Assembly: GCF_001514065.1 (NCBI RefSeq)
Contig: NZ_KQ948435.1
Location: 270,217-334,216 of the forward strand
Origin: Streptomyces antibioticus
Lineage (GTDB): Bacteria; Actinomycetota; Actinomycetes; Streptomycetales; Streptomycetaceae
Direction of reading: 5' to 3'
Length of the DNA: 64,000 nt
Of the stretch, positions 16,674-25,650 are shown in pieces. Each line of letters starts with the position of its first letter. Position 1 is the first letter of the stretch. Made by a program: the position numbers and the translations under genes. The notes beneath the pieces were generated by a model that made no database searches, was not told the DNA's origin, and saw nothing but the letters and a program-made list of their open reading frames with translations.

Positions 16674-18398
16674 ATGACCACGGCGTTCAGCCGGGCCTGG
16701 GCCCGGATCGGCCCGCTGCTGCCCGGCCGTGACGACCTCGCCGAGATGCGGCGCGATCCGCGGCGGGACCTGCTCGCCGGGCTGACCGTGGCGATCGTGG
16801 CGCTCCCGCTGGCCCTCGGTTTCGGGGTCTCCTCGGGGCTGGGCGCGGCGGCGGGACTGGCGACCGCGGTGGTCGCGGGCGCGCTCGCCGCGGTCCTCGG
16901 CGGATCGAACCTGCAGGTGTCGGGTCCGACCGGCGCCATGACGGTGGTCCTCGTCCCGATCGTCGGCGCGTACGGTCCGACGGGCGTCCTCACGGTGGGG
17001 CTGATGGCCGGCGTCATGCTCGTCGCCCTGGCCGCGCTGCGGGCCGGCCGTTACATGCAGTACGTGCCCGCCCCGGTGGTCGAGGGCTTCACGCTCGGCA
17101 TCGCCTGTGTCATCGGCCTCCAGCAGGTCCCCAACGCGCTCGGCGTGCCCAAGCCCGAGGGCGACCGAGTGCTGGTGGTGGCCTGGCGGGCGGTCGAGGC
17201 GTTCGCGAAGTCCCCGAACTGGACCGCGCTCGCATTCGCCGTCGCCGTCTCGGTGGTCATGCTCGTCGGTGCCAGATGGCGGCCCACCGTCCCGTTCTCC
17301 CTCCTCGCGGTCGTCGGCGCCACGGTGGTGGCCCAGGCGGCCGGCCTGGACGCGGCGCGGCCGATCGGCGACCTGCCGTCCGGGCTGCCCGCTCCCTCGC
17401 TGTCCTTCCTGGAGCCCGGCTCGCTCGGCACCCTGCTCGCCCCCGCCGTGGCGGTCGCGGCGCTCGCCGCCCTGGAGTCCCTGCTGTCCGCCTCGGTGGC
17501 CGACGGAATGACGGTGGGCCAGAAGCACGACCCCGACCGGGAACTGCTCGGCCAGGGCGTGGCCAACATCGCGGCCCCCTTGTTCGGCGGGGTCCCGGCG
17601 ACCGGCGCCATCGCCCGCACCGCCGTCAACGTCCGCACCGGCGCGAGCTCCCGGCTGGCCGCCCTCACCCATGCCGCGATCCTCGCCGTCATCGTCTTCG
17701 CGGCGGCACCGCTGGTGTCGAAGATCCCGCTCGCCGCGCTCGCCGGCGTCCTGCTGGCCACCGCGCTCCGCATGGTCGAGACCGGCTCGCTGCGGGCGAT
17801 GGCGAAGGCCACCCGCTCCGACGCCCTGATCCTCGTCCTGACCGCCGCCGCGACCCTGGTCCTGGACCTGGTGTACGCCGTGATCATCGGCTTGGTGGCA
17901 GCGGGCGCCCTCGCCCTGCGTGCCGTGGCCAAGCAGGCCCGCTTCGACCAGGTGCCGCTCGACCGGGGCGACCACAGCGCCGAGGAGCACGCCCTGCTGG
18001 CCGAGCACATCGTGGCGTACCGCATCGACGGGCCGCTGTTCTTCGCCGCCGCCCACCGCTTCCTGCTGGAGCTGACCGAGGTGGCCGACGTCCGGGTCGT
18101 CGTCCTGCGCATGTCCCGGGTGTCGACGATGGACGCCACCGGCGCGCTGCTCCTGAGGGACGCCGTGGAGAAGCTGCACCGCCGCGGCATCCTCGTCCTC
18201 GCCTCCGGGATACGCCCGGGCCAGCGCCAGGTCCTCGGCTCCACGGGTGCGCTGGAGCTGTTGCGGCACGAGGGCCGGGAGTACGCGACGACACCCGAGG
18301 CGATCCGCGCCGCCCGCGACCATCTGGAGACGGCCGGACTGCTGCCGGCCCGCGCCGAGCACGCGTCCCGAACGGCCGGCGAGGAAACCGTCCGATGA
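16674..18398 (+). CDS. SulP family anion transporter with STAS domain
   Basis: 574 residues. N-terminal SulP signature region (DLLAGLTVAIVALPLALGFGVSSG, NLQVSGPTGAM), 10-12 membrane segments, ALESLLSASVADGMTVGQKHDPDRELLGQGVANIAAPLFGG motif, and a C-terminal STAS domain (residues about 450-545; VVVLRMSRVSTMDATGALLL). It moves sulfate, bicarbonate or related anions. The start ATG at 16674 has no obvious ribosome binding site; in-frame alternatives lie upstream. The stop overlaps the next gene's start (ATGA), and the ArsR gene follows, so this is an operon preceded by the CAATTGC operator. Confidence 0.88.
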   Translation: MTTAFSRAWARIGPLLPGRDDLAEMRRDPRRDLLAGLTVAIVALPLALGFGVSSGLGAAAGLATAVVAGALAAVLGGSNLQVSGPTGAMTVVLVPIVGAYGPTGVLTVGLMAGVMLVALAALRAGRYMQYVPAPVVEGFTLGIACVIGLQQVPNALGVPKPEGDRVLVVAWRAVEAFAKSPNWTALAFAVAVSVVMLVGARWRPTVPFSLLAVVGATVVAQAAGLDAARPIGDLPSGLPAPSLSFLEPGSLGTLLAPAVAVAALAALESLLSASVADGMTVGQKHDPDRELLGQGVANIAAPLFGGVPATGAIARTAVNVRTGASSRLAALTHAAILAVIVFAAAPLVSKIPLAALAGVLLATALRMVETGSLRAMAKATRSDALILVLTAAATLVLDLVYAVIIGLVAAGALALRAVAKQARFDQVPLDRGDHSAEEHALLAEHIVAYRIDGPLFFAAAHRFLLELTEVADVRVVVLRMSRVSTMDATGALLLRDAVEKLHRRGILVLASGIRPGQRQVLGSTGALELLRHEGREYATTPEAIRAARDHLETAGLLPARAEHASRTAGEETVR

Positions 18399-18679
18399 GC
18401 ACACCCCCGCCCCTTCTCCGCATGGTCGAACTCTCCGGCGCGGAGGCGCTGTGGCTGCTGGAGGGCAGCAGCCCGGGCCGGCTGGTGTACGCCCACCGGG
18501 AACTGACGACGGTCCGGCCCGCCCGGCACGTCCGGGAGCACGGACGCCTGGTCATCCGTACGCCGGTCCCGGCTCAAGGGGTGGCCGCGACGACGGCGTA
18601 CCAGGTGGACGAGATCCGGGCCGTGCACGGCACCGGCTGGACCGTCACCGGCCTCCCTCTGAACCGCGCGGCGGAGTGA
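18395..18679 (+). CDS. Small pyridoxamine-oxidase-like (PPOX) split-barrel protein
   Basis: 94 residues. The sequence LSGAEALWLLEGSSPGRLVY...TVRPARHVREHGRLVIRTP resembles the N-terminal part of flavin-binding split-barrel proteins that have a conserved start of the type L-x-x-x-E-x-x-x-x-L...G-R-x-x. It is shorter than the usual 130-150 residues, so the C-terminal half of the barrel is missing or reduced. The start ATG overlaps the SulP stop (ATGA). The cofactor (FMN or F420) cannot be told. Confidence 0.7.
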   Translation: MSTPPPLLRMVELSGAEALWLLEGSSPGRLVYAHRELTTVRPARHVREHGRLVIRTPVPAQGVAATTAYQVDEIRAVHGTGWTVTGLPLNRAAE

Positions 18680-18830
18680 GCGGTGGCGGCGCGATCAGGT
18701 CCGATTCGGTGCTGTCCGGCGTACAGGCGAGGATGGGGCGCATGGACCTGACGAGTGGGTGGACGCGAGGGGCGGCCGGGGGGCCGCCGGGTTCCGGGCC
18801 CTGCTGCCGCACCGGGGAGGCGACGGCCGG

Positions 18831-19181
18831 GTGAGTACGCCGCTGTACCAACTGAAGGCCGAGTTCTTCAAGACGCTCGGCCACCCGGCCCGCATCCGGG
18901 TCCTGGAGCTGCTGAGTGAACGCGAGCACGCCGTCGCCGAGATGCTGCCCGAGGTGGGCATCGAACCCGCCCATCTCTCCCAGCAGTTGGCCGTGCTGCG
19001 ACGGGCCAACCTGGTCGTGACCCGCAAGGAGGGCTCGACCGTCTACTACTCGCTGACCAGCCCGCACATCGTGGAACTCCTCCGCGTGGCCCGCACCATC
19101 CTCTCCGGCGTCCTGGCCGGCCAGGCCGAGCTGCTCGCCGATCTGCAGGCGGCGCAGGGGGAGCCGAAGCCGCGGGGGTGA
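18831..19181 (+). CDS. ArsR family transcriptional regulator
   Basis: 116 residues from GTG 18831 (GGGGAGG about 10 bp upstream). Winged helix: FFKTLGHPARIRVLELLSEREHAVAEMLPEVGIEPAHLSQQLAVLRRANLVVTRKEGSTVYYSL. No metal-binding Cys cluster is visible, so it probably senses something other than a classical metal. Position after SulP and PPOX genes and the operator upstream suggest it represses this operon. A 150-bp gap separates it from the PPOX gene. Confidence 0.85.
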   Translation: MSTPLYQLKAEFFKTLGHPARIRVLELLSEREHAVAEMLPEVGIEPAHLSQQLAVLRRANLVVTRKEGSTVYYSLTSPHIVELLRVARTILSGVLAGQAELLADLQAAQGEPKPRG

Positions 19182-19204
19182 GGGCGACCTCGGCGGGCGT
19201 GGCG

Positions 19205-20056
19205 TCACGGGGCGGCGGGGCCGGTGATGAGGTGCCCCTCGGCGTCGTACGGCCAGACGTTCGGGACGCAGCCGTGCATGCCTTTTATCTGCTGCATCAT
19301 CGCGGGGGCCGGCTTCCCCTTGCCGGGGCAGGTGACATGGCCGTGGTGGAGGAAGTGGCCCACCTCGTGGTTGATGATCAGCGCGCGGTAGGCGGTGACG
19401 TCCTTCGCGTAGACGGGGGTCGCCAGGACCCAGCGGTCGAGGTTGACCATGACCTGGTCGTTCGCGGAGCAGTTGTACTTGCCGCCCGTGTCGAGGCCGC
19501 TGCGCCCGCAGACCGCGTCGACGGTCGCGGGGGTGGCCAGGCGGACGACGAAGTCGGTGGGACCGTCGGCGACCCGCTGGAACGCCGAGTTCCCGTCGGC
19601 GGTCCAGCCGCGGGGGTCGCCGAGGATGCGGTCCACCGCCTCGGCGACCCCGGCCGCGGACAGGTCGATGTTCTCCTCCACCTCGACCCGGTAGCGAAAC
19701 GGCGTTCCCCTGCCCGCCCGCGCGCTCCCGCCCGGTGCCGTGACGTATGTCCCCGGGCCCTGCCGGGGGAGGGCGGGGGACTTCGTGGCGCTCGGGGACG
19801 TTCGAGGTCCGGGCGTGCGGCTCGGAGTCGGTGTCGGTGACGGTGTCGGTGACCTGCTGGTGGCCGGTTCCGACAGGGAGTTGTCCGACGACCGCAGGGG
19901 CGGGTGCGAGGGCGGCCATGCCACCACCGTGCAGCCCACGGCCCCGAGGACCGTCAACGCGGCCAGACCGAAGGCCAGTTGGCCTTTGCGGCGTGGGCCG
20001 GCGGCCCTCCGGCGATGGCTGCTGACGGGTTTTCGCTTGTGCTTGGTCACGTCCAT
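19205..20056 (-). CDS. DUF3152 family exported putative metalloprotease
   Basis: 283 residues from ATG 20056. One N-terminal membrane segment (LAFGLAALTVLGAVGCTVVAWP), then a long Ser/Pro/Thr linker (PTPSPTPTPSRTPGP), then the DUF3152 domain, with the zincin-like motif HEVGHFLHHGHVTC (HExGHxxxHxH) and a second cysteine in GMHGC. The domain is seen across Actinobacteria; substrate unknown. Extracellular, anchored by the single helix. The gene is divergent from the response regulator; the two 11-bp-period direct repeats lie just upstream of its start codon. Confidence 0.85.
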   Translation of the reverse strand: MDVTKHKRKPVSSHRRRAAGPRRKGQLAFGLAALTVLGAVGCTVVAWPPSHPPLRSSDNSLSEPATSRSPTPSPTPTPSRTPGPRTSPSATKSPALPRQGPGTYVTAPGGSARAGRGTPFRYRVEVEENIDLSAAGVAEAVDRILGDPRGWTADGNSAFQRVADGPTDFVVRLATPATVDAVCGRSGLDTGGKYNCSANDQVMVNLDRWVLATPVYAKDVTAYRALIINHEVGHFLHHGHVTCPGKGKPAPAMMQQIKGMHGCVPNVWPYDAEGHLITGPAAP

Positions 20057-20061
20057 CACGT

Positions 20062-20111
20062 TGTGATCGGAATGTGATCGGACCTGGCCCGACAGATAAC
20101 GAAAAGGTAAC
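20062..20111. promoter_or_regulatory. Two pairs of 11-bp-period direct repeats between DUF3152 and response regulator genes
   Basis: TGTGATCGG occurs at 20062-20070 and again at 20073-20081 (start-to-start 11 bp). TAAC occurs at 20097-20100 and 20108-20111 (also 11 bp). OmpR-type regulators bind tandem half-sites spaced by one DNA turn, so these are candidate sites for the adjacent response regulator. Confidence 0.5.
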
Positions 20112-20148
20112 TCCCGTGGCTGGTGGTGCCCTTGTGGATACTGACCCC

Positions 20149-20841
20149 ATGCCACGAGTGCTGCTGATCGAAGACGACCGTGCCGTCCGTGAGGGCGTCG
20201 CCCTGGCGCTGCGCCGTCAGAACCACGACGTCGCCGCCGCCTCGACGGGGGAGGAGGGGCTGGAGCAACTGCGGTCGTTCCGGCCGGACATCGTGGTCCT
20301 CGATCTGATGCTGCCCGGCATGCCCGGACTCGACGTCTGCCGCGCGATCCGCGCCCTCGACCAGGCGCTGCCGATCATCATGGCCACCGCCCGCGGCGAC
20401 GAAGTGGACATCGTCATCGGTCTGGAGGCGGGAGCCGACGACTACGTCGTCAAACCCGTGACCGCCCGGGTGCTCGACGCCCGCATCCGCGCCGTCCTGC
20501 GCCGCTCGGGCGGTGTGCCCGCCGGTGAAGGGCTGCCGAAGATCAACACGTACGGCGAACTGACCGTCGACCGGGCCGGGTTGACGGTCAGGCTGGGCGA
20601 TGAGCCGATCGCGCTGGCCCCTTCAGAACTGCGGCTGCTGCTGACGCTCTCCGCCTCGCCGGGCCAGGTGTTCAGCCGGCAGCAACTGCTGGAGGCGGTC
20701 TGGGAGCACGACTTCCACGGTGACGCCCGGCTGGTGGACGCCTGCGTCAAGCGGCTGCGCACGAAGATGTCCGAACCGCCGCGCGCACCCCGGTACATCC
20801 ACACGGTCCGCGGTTTCGGCTACCGCTTCGCGGCCCCGTGA
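20149..20841 (+). CDS. OmpR-family response regulator, AfsQ1-like
   Basis: 230 residues. Receiver domain with acidic pocket (IEDDR), phospho-acceptor Asp in VVLDLMLPGMPG and Lys in DDYVVKPV; winged-helix DNA-binding domain (QVFSRQQLLEAVWEHDFHGDARLVDACVKRLRTKM...IHTVRGFGYRF). The KPVTARVLDARIRAVLRR and WEHDFHGD...VDACV segments resemble AfsQ1 of Streptomyces, but this looks like a paralogue. The ATG at 20149 is chosen as the start of the receiver. Its stop overlaps the GTG of the kinase (GTGA). Confidence 0.9.
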   Translation: MPRVLLIEDDRAVREGVALALRRQNHDVAAASTGEEGLEQLRSFRPDIVVLDLMLPGMPGLDVCRAIRALDQALPIIMATARGDEVDIVIGLEAGADDYVVKPVTARVLDARIRAVLRRSGGVPAGEGLPKINTYGELTVDRAGLTVRLGDEPIALAPSELRLLLTLSASPGQVFSRQQLLEAVWEHDFHGDARLVDACVKRLRTKMSEPPRAPRYIHTVRGFGYRFAAP

Positions 20842-22307
20842 AGCGCCGCCGACTGCGCGGGCTGCGGCCGCGCCTCGTCGTCGCCTTCGGACTGGTCGCC
20901 GGTGTCGCCGCCGCCACGACCGGGGCGCTGACCTTCCGGGAGGCCCGCATCGGAGTCCTCCAGCAGAGCCAGGACGCGGTGATCGGGCAGTTGCGGGCGC
21001 GGTTGAGCGAGCGGGCCCCCGAACTCCCCTACCCGCCGGGCGAGTCCGCGCTGCGACAGTTCGCGACGGACGTCTCCGCCGCCGACGCGTCGGGCAGCTG
21101 GCGCGTGCTGGTGACGTACCGGGAGCTGAGCGCGTCCTCCGTGCCCGGTGACCGCTTCCCCGAGCTGACGCCCGCCGTCCGTACGGCCGTCGCCTCCAGC
21201 CGGGCCACCGTCTTCCAGCGGGTGAACGAAGGCGGCCGTCCCACCCTGGTCGTCGGCATGTCGGTCACCTTCGGCGACCCGGACGGGTCCCGGCTGGCGT
21301 CCGGCGTCCGGGTGTTCCTGGTCGTGCCGCAGACCACGGAACAGGCCTCCGTCGACGCCCTGGTCAGTGCCGTCGAGCGGGCCATGGTGCCGGCGCTGGG
21401 CCTCGCCGTGGTGCTCGCGCTGTTCGCCGCGCGGGGCGTCCTCGTGCCGGTGCGCGCGCTCCGGCAGGCCACCCGGCGGATGGCCGAGGGGCGCCTCGAC
21501 ACCCGGCTCGACGTCAACGGTGCCGACGAACTCGCCGAGCTGTCGCACGCGTTCAACGAGACCGCCGCCGAGCTGGAGACGTCGGTGGCGGAGCTGCGCG
21601 AGATGGAGGCGCGGGCCCGCCGCTTCGCCGCCGACGTCTCGCACGAGCTGCGCACGCCGCTCGCCGCGATGTCGGCCGTCACCGACGTCCTGGACGAGGA
21701 CGCCGCACGGCTGGCCCCCGACACGGCCACCGCGGTCCGGCTGATCAGCGAGGAGACCGTCAAACTCACCCGTCTCGTCGACGACTTGATGGAGATATCC
21801 CGATTCGACGCGGGGGCGGCGGTGCTGCACCTCGACGAGATCGACCTCGCCGAGTCGATCCGGCGCACGCTCGCCGCCCGCGGCTGGTCGGACACGGTGG
21901 ACACACGGCTGCCGCCTCCCGACGCGGCCCGCGGACGCGTGGACCCGCGCCGCCTCGACGTGGTCGTCGCCAACCTGGTCGGCAACGCGCTCAAGCACGG
22001 CGGCACACCGGTCCGGGTGCGCCTGGACGTGCACGGCTCCGGCGAACGCGCCGCGGTCATCGAGGTGCGCGACAGCGGTCCCGGCATCCCGGACGACGTC
22101 CTGCCGCATGTCTTCGAGCGGTTCTACAAGTCCGACACCGCCCGCAGCCGCTCCGAGGGCAGTGGCCTCGGCCTGGCGATCACCGCCGAGAACGTCCGCA
22201 TCCACGGCGGCACCGTCCGCGCGGCGAACCATCCGGCGGGCGGTGCCGTCTTCACCGTGGAACTCCCTTTGCAGCGCCACGAGGTGACCGAGGAGCAGCC
22301 GTCATGA
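20838..22307 (+). CDS. Sensor histidine kinase, partner of the AfsQ1-like regulator
   Basis: 489 residues. First membrane helix at about residues 12-32, an extracytoplasmic sensor region to about 170, second helix (ALGLAVVLALFAARGVLVPV), HAMP segment (RMAEGRLDTRLDVNGADELAELSHAFNE), dimerisation/phospho-acceptor motif FAADVSHELRTPLAAM with His, and ATP-binding boxes N (VVANLVGNALKHG), G1 (VRDSGPGIP), F (FERFYKSD) and G2 (GSGLGLAI). It is coupled to the response regulator by a GTGA overlap and to the lipoprotein by an ATGA overlap. Signal unknown. Confidence 0.9.
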   Translation: MKRRRLRGLRPRLVVAFGLVAGVAAATTGALTFREARIGVLQQSQDAVIGQLRARLSERAPELPYPPGESALRQFATDVSAADASGSWRVLVTYRELSASSVPGDRFPELTPAVRTAVASSRATVFQRVNEGGRPTLVVGMSVTFGDPDGSRLASGVRVFLVVPQTTEQASVDALVSAVERAMVPALGLAVVLALFAARGVLVPVRALRQATRRMAEGRLDTRLDVNGADELAELSHAFNETAAELETSVAELREMEARARRFAADVSHELRTPLAAMSAVTDVLDEDAARLAPDTATAVRLISEETVKLTRLVDDLMEISRFDAGAAVLHLDEIDLAESIRRTLAARGWSDTVDTRLPPPDAARGRVDPRRLDVVVANLVGNALKHGGTPVRVRLDVHGSGERAAVIEVRDSGPGIPDDVLPHVFERFYKSDTARSRSEGSGLGLAITAENVRIHGGTVRAANHPAGGAVFTVELPLQRHEVTEEQPS

Positions 22308-22906
22308 ACGCCCCACGCCGCCTCGCGCTGCTCGCCGTGCCCGCGCTGCTCGCGCTCGCCTCCTGCGACATCCCCACGACCGGCGTGGTGGAGGCCGGAG
22401 AGCCCGCGAGCGGGATCCGGCCGATCACGCCGGTCTACTTCGTGTACGACGACGCGCTCGTCGCCGTCCCCCGCACGACCGCGTACCCGGGGGACGCCGG
22501 GGAGGCGGTGGGACTGCTGCTGCAGGGGCCGACGCCCGCGGAGGCGGGGAAGCGGCTGACCACGGAGATCCGGGAGCGCCGGGAGATTCCGGCCTCGCCG
22601 GCACCCTCCACCGCCGAGCCGGAGTGGCAGCCGGCCCTCAGCGAGCCGCCGACGGACGCACCCACCGACCTGCAAGCGCAGCCGCCGACCGATGCACCCA
22701 CCGCCGATGTGCACGGCGACCGCATCACCCTCCGACTGCCCCGCGGCACCGGCCCGTTGAACCCCGTCGCGAACCGGCAGGTGATCTGCACGGCGGCGGG
22801 CGCCCACCGGATCACCACCGAGTCCGCCGCCCCGGTCACCGTCAAGGTGACCGACGGCAGCGGATGGAGTGCCACCGGCACGGACGAGGGCTGCCCCTCC
22901 CTCTAG
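22304..22906 (+). CDS. Lipoprotein of the two-component cassette, GerMN-like
   Basis: 200 residues. Lipobox LASC gives mature start CDIPTTGVVEAGEPA. The segment YFVYDDALVAVPRTTAYPGDAGEAVGLLLQGPTPAEAGKRLTTEI resembles the GerMN fold found in LpqB-like lipoproteins. A low-complexity region with two copies of PPTDAPT follows. Position downstream of the kinase with a 4-bp overlap parallels AfsQ3 and CseA, lipoproteins that modulate their kinases. Its TAG stop shares the palindrome CTAG with the stop of the hydrolase gene on the other strand. Confidence 0.75.
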   Translation: MNAPRRLALLAVPALLALASCDIPTTGVVEAGEPASGIRPITPVYFVYDDALVAVPRTTAYPGDAGEAVGLLLQGPTPAEAGKRLTTEIRERREIPASPAPSTAEPEWQPALSEPPTDAPTDLQAQPPTDAPTADVHGDRITLRLPRGTGPLNPVANRQVICTAAGAHRITTESAAPVTVKVTDGSGWSATGTDEGCPSL

Positions 22907-24285
22907 CGCCCGTCACCCGGGTGCGCGAGGTCGTACGGCCGCAGGTACGGCGTCGGGCGGTACGTCACATAGCGGGCCGGAGTCGTGGAATCGGCGGCTG
23001 TGGCCCGCGAGTTGAGGGAGGCGGCGTCCGTCGCGGGCCACTTGCCGGTGCCGATGCGGTCCTCCAGCGTGTGCAGGGCGCCGAGCTGCTCGGCCGGACT
23101 GAACGTGCAGTGCCCGGCGTTGTCGACGTAGGCCTGCCGCAGCAGGGCCGACGTTCCGGCGGCGGCGACCGTGCGCTTGAGGGCGCTCTCCGTCTGGACC
23201 GGGACGAGGGCGTCACCGATGGTGTGGATGTCCAGCTGCGGCTTGGTCAGCTTGCCGGTGAAGGCGCTCGTGCCCCTCATCCAGGCGACGGCGGACGGAT
23301 CGGCGGCGATCCGCGGAGCCTTGTTGAGGGTGGCGAGGTCCGCTCGCAGCGACAGACCGGCCTTCTTGTACAGCTCGGTGACCTCCTTGCGGACCGAGGA
23401 CTTCCCGAGGAGCCGCACGTAGTCCACCCCGGTGTTCCAGGACATGTTGCCGCCCGCCCGGGTCTCGGCCTCCAGCCGCCAGCTGAACGCGGGGAGCTGC
23501 ACCAGGCCCTTGAGGGCGCCGTACTGGTTTGCCTCCCGGCTGTCCCAGTCGGTCTCGGCGGGCCGGGGCTGGGAGGGGTCGTTCCAGCCCGGGATGTTGT
23601 GCAGGGCGGCGGCCAGCGCGATCCGGGCCCGCCCCGCGGGCGTGGTCTGCGCCGCATCCACTGCGGCCGTCAGGGTGTTGGCGGCGTCGGTGGCCGCCGC
23701 CTGGTCCGGGAAGCCGACGAGCGGGATGCCGGAGTCGGGTGCGAGGAGCGTCTTGAGGGCGAATACCGGGTCGAGGGTGTTGTTCCAGTTGGCGACGCCG
23801 CCGTGGACGAGGCCGCACATCGCCAGGGAACCGTCGATGCGCCGCGGGGCGCGCTCGGCGATGGCGGTGGTGACGAGCCCGCCGTACGACTGCCCCCACG
23901 CGATGGTCCGGCGCGCCGCCCCGAAGCGGTCCTTGAAGGTGGCGAGGGTGGCGAGCTGGTCCGGCACCGCGTCCGTCACCGCCCAGCCGGTGCTCGCGTA
24001 GGAGGAGCCGACGAGGGCGTAACCCTGTTGCAGGAGAAGGGACTTGGTGCGGTCGTCCGGCGCGTTCTGGGCGGGGTTGGGGCCGCCCTTGGCGCGGTAG
24101 CCGTGGCTGAAGAGCAGGACCGTGCCGTTCCAGTCGGCGGGCACGTCCATCATGTACGCGGCGCCGGAGGGGAGTTGACCCTCGACATGGCTGGTCTCCG
24201 CGGTGGCCGCCGCTGCCGCGGCGGGCAGGGCGGCGACGGCGAGCAGGAGGGCTGAGGCGGACGCCGTGCGGGCGCGGGTCGTCAT
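22903..24285 (-). CDS. Secreted alpha/beta hydrolase
   Basis: 460 residues. Signal peptide rich in Ala (cleavage near AAATAET), then an alpha/beta hydrolase domain: LFSHGYRAKGG near the oxyanion position, nucleophile elbow GQSYGG, and a late histidine in DNAGHCTFSP. The acid is not certain. The gene starts with ATG 24285 overlapping the stop of the MFS gene and has GGAGGAG upstream, so the transporter and hydrolase form a translationally coupled operon. Extracellular; it probably releases a small molecule that the MFS protein imports, or processes an exported one. Confidence 0.82.
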   Translation of the reverse strand: MTTRARTASASALLLAVAALPAAAAAATAETSHVEGQLPSGAAYMMDVPADWNGTVLLFSHGYRAKGGPNPAQNAPDDRTKSLLLQQGYALVGSSYASTGWAVTDAVPDQLATLATFKDRFGAARRTIAWGQSYGGLVTTAIAERAPRRIDGSLAMCGLVHGGVANWNNTLDPVFALKTLLAPDSGIPLVGFPDQAAATDAANTLTAAVDAAQTTPAGRARIALAAALHNIPGWNDPSQPRPAETDWDSREANQYGALKGLVQLPAFSWRLEAETRAGGNMSWNTGVDYVRLLGKSSVRKEVTELYKKAGLSLRADLATLNKAPRIAADPSAVAWMRGTSAFTGKLTKPQLDIHTIGDALVPVQTESALKRTVAAAGTSALLRQAYVDNAGHCTFSPAEQLGALHTLEDRIGTGKWPATDAASLNSRATAADSTTPARYVTYRPTPYLRPYDLAHPGDGR

Positions 24286-25634
24286 GCGGAGATCTCCTCC
24301 GTGTGGGGGGTGGTGGACGGTGCGGTGGGCTCGGTGAGGGTCGTGCGGTGGGTCTCGCGGACGAAGCACACGGTCAGCGCGGTGATCGCGGCACCGCCGC
24401 ACAGCAGCCAGGCGACCGGCGTGCCGCTGTCGCTGCCCGCCACCAGGCTCCCGGCGATCATGGGGGAGAAGCCGGCGCCGATGAGGGTCGCGCCCTGGTA
24501 GCCGAGCGAGGCGCCGGTGTAGCGGACCTTGGTGCCGAACATCTCGGTGAGCAGGGCGCCCAGCGGGCCGTACATCGTGGACTGGGCGATGCCGTGACCG
24601 AGGACCACGGCCAGGATCAGCAGTCCCGGCGACTTCGAGTCGACCAGCGCGAGCACGGGGAAGGCGAGCGCGGCCGAGGCGACGGCTCCGGCGAGCACGA
24701 CCGGGCGGCGGCCGACGCGGTCCGAGAGCGCGGAGGCGCAGGGCAGCACGACGAGGGCGACACAGGCGGAGACGGTGAGGGCGTCCAGCACCTGCGAACG
24801 GGCGTATCCGATGCCCGTGGCGTACGCGATCATGTAACTGGTCAGCAGCGACTGGGCGGTGAAGGCGCCGATGCCCACGCAGCAGGCCAGCAGCACCGGG
24901 CGCGGGTTGCGCAGCACGTCGAGGATCGGCAGCCGGGACTCGGCGCTGTCCTTCTTGACCTCCGCGAACAGCGGGCTCTCCACCACCTTCAGCCGGACGA
25001 ACATGCCGACGCCGAGCAGGACGACGCTCAGCAGGAACGGCACCCGCCAGCCCCAGGCCGCGAACTCCTCCTTCGGGAGCGTCACGACGTAGGCCACGAC
25101 GGCCGTGGACAGCAGCGAGCCGAGCGGGGCTCCCATCTGCGTGAAGCTGGACCACAGGCCGCGGCGGCGCTCCCCGGCGTGCTCGACGACCATCAGGGTG
25201 GCGCCGCCCCACTCGCCGCCGATGGCGATGCCCTGGACGACGCGCAGGGCGATCAGCAGGACCGGCGCCCACACGCCGATCGTGTCGTACGTGGGCAGCA
25301 GGCCGATGAGGAAGCTGGCGCCGCCCATCAGGCCCATGGTGAGCAGCAGCATCGACTTGCGGCCGAGCCGGTCGCCGAAGTGGCCGAAGAGGACGCCGCC
25401 GAGCGGGCGGGCGACATAGCCGGCGGCGAAGGTGCCGAAGGCGGCGATCGTGCCCACGGCCGGGTCGGCGCCCGGGAAGAACAGTTCGCCGAAGACGAGC
25501 GCGGCGACGGTTCCGTAGACGAGGAAGTCGTAGAACTCCACGGCTGTGCCGAGCAGCCCGGAGAGGGCCACTCGGCGCAGTTGGCGGGTCCGTTCGGAGG
25601 CCGTGGGCGGTGCGGCGACGGGGGACGAGGGCAT
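24282..25634 (-). CDS. MFS transporter, metabolite:H+ symporter (MHS) type
   Basis: 450 residues with 12 membrane helices. Motifs of the MHS group include FYDFLVYGTVAALVFGELFFP, YVARPLGGVLFGHFGDRLGRKSML, RVVQGIAIGGEWGGA and the paired motif SDRVGRRPVVL. The group imports organic acids and betaine-like solutes; the exact substrate is not shown. ATG 25634 with AAGGGAG upstream is preferred to the longer frame. It is the first gene of the operon with the hydrolase. Confidence 0.88.
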   Translation of the reverse strand: MPSSPVAAPPTASERTRQLRRVALSGLLGTAVEFYDFLVYGTVAALVFGELFFPGADPAVGTIAAFGTFAAGYVARPLGGVLFGHFGDRLGRKSMLLLTMGLMGGASFLIGLLPTYDTIGVWAPVLLIALRVVQGIAIGGEWGGATLMVVEHAGERRRGLWSSFTQMGAPLGSLLSTAVVAYVVTLPKEEFAAWGWRVPFLLSVVLLGVGMFVRLKVVESPLFAEVKKDSAESRLPILDVLRNPRPVLLACCVGIGAFTAQSLLTSYMIAYATGIGYARSQVLDALTVSACVALVVLPCASALSDRVGRRPVVLAGAVASAALAFPVLALVDSKSPGLLILAVVLGHGIAQSTMYGPLGALLTEMFGTKVRYTGASLGYQGATLIGAGFSPMIAGSLVAGSDSGTPVAWLLCGGAAITALTVCFVRETHRTTLTEPTAPSTTPHTEEISA

Positions 25635-25650
25635 CGCGGTCTCCCTTGAG

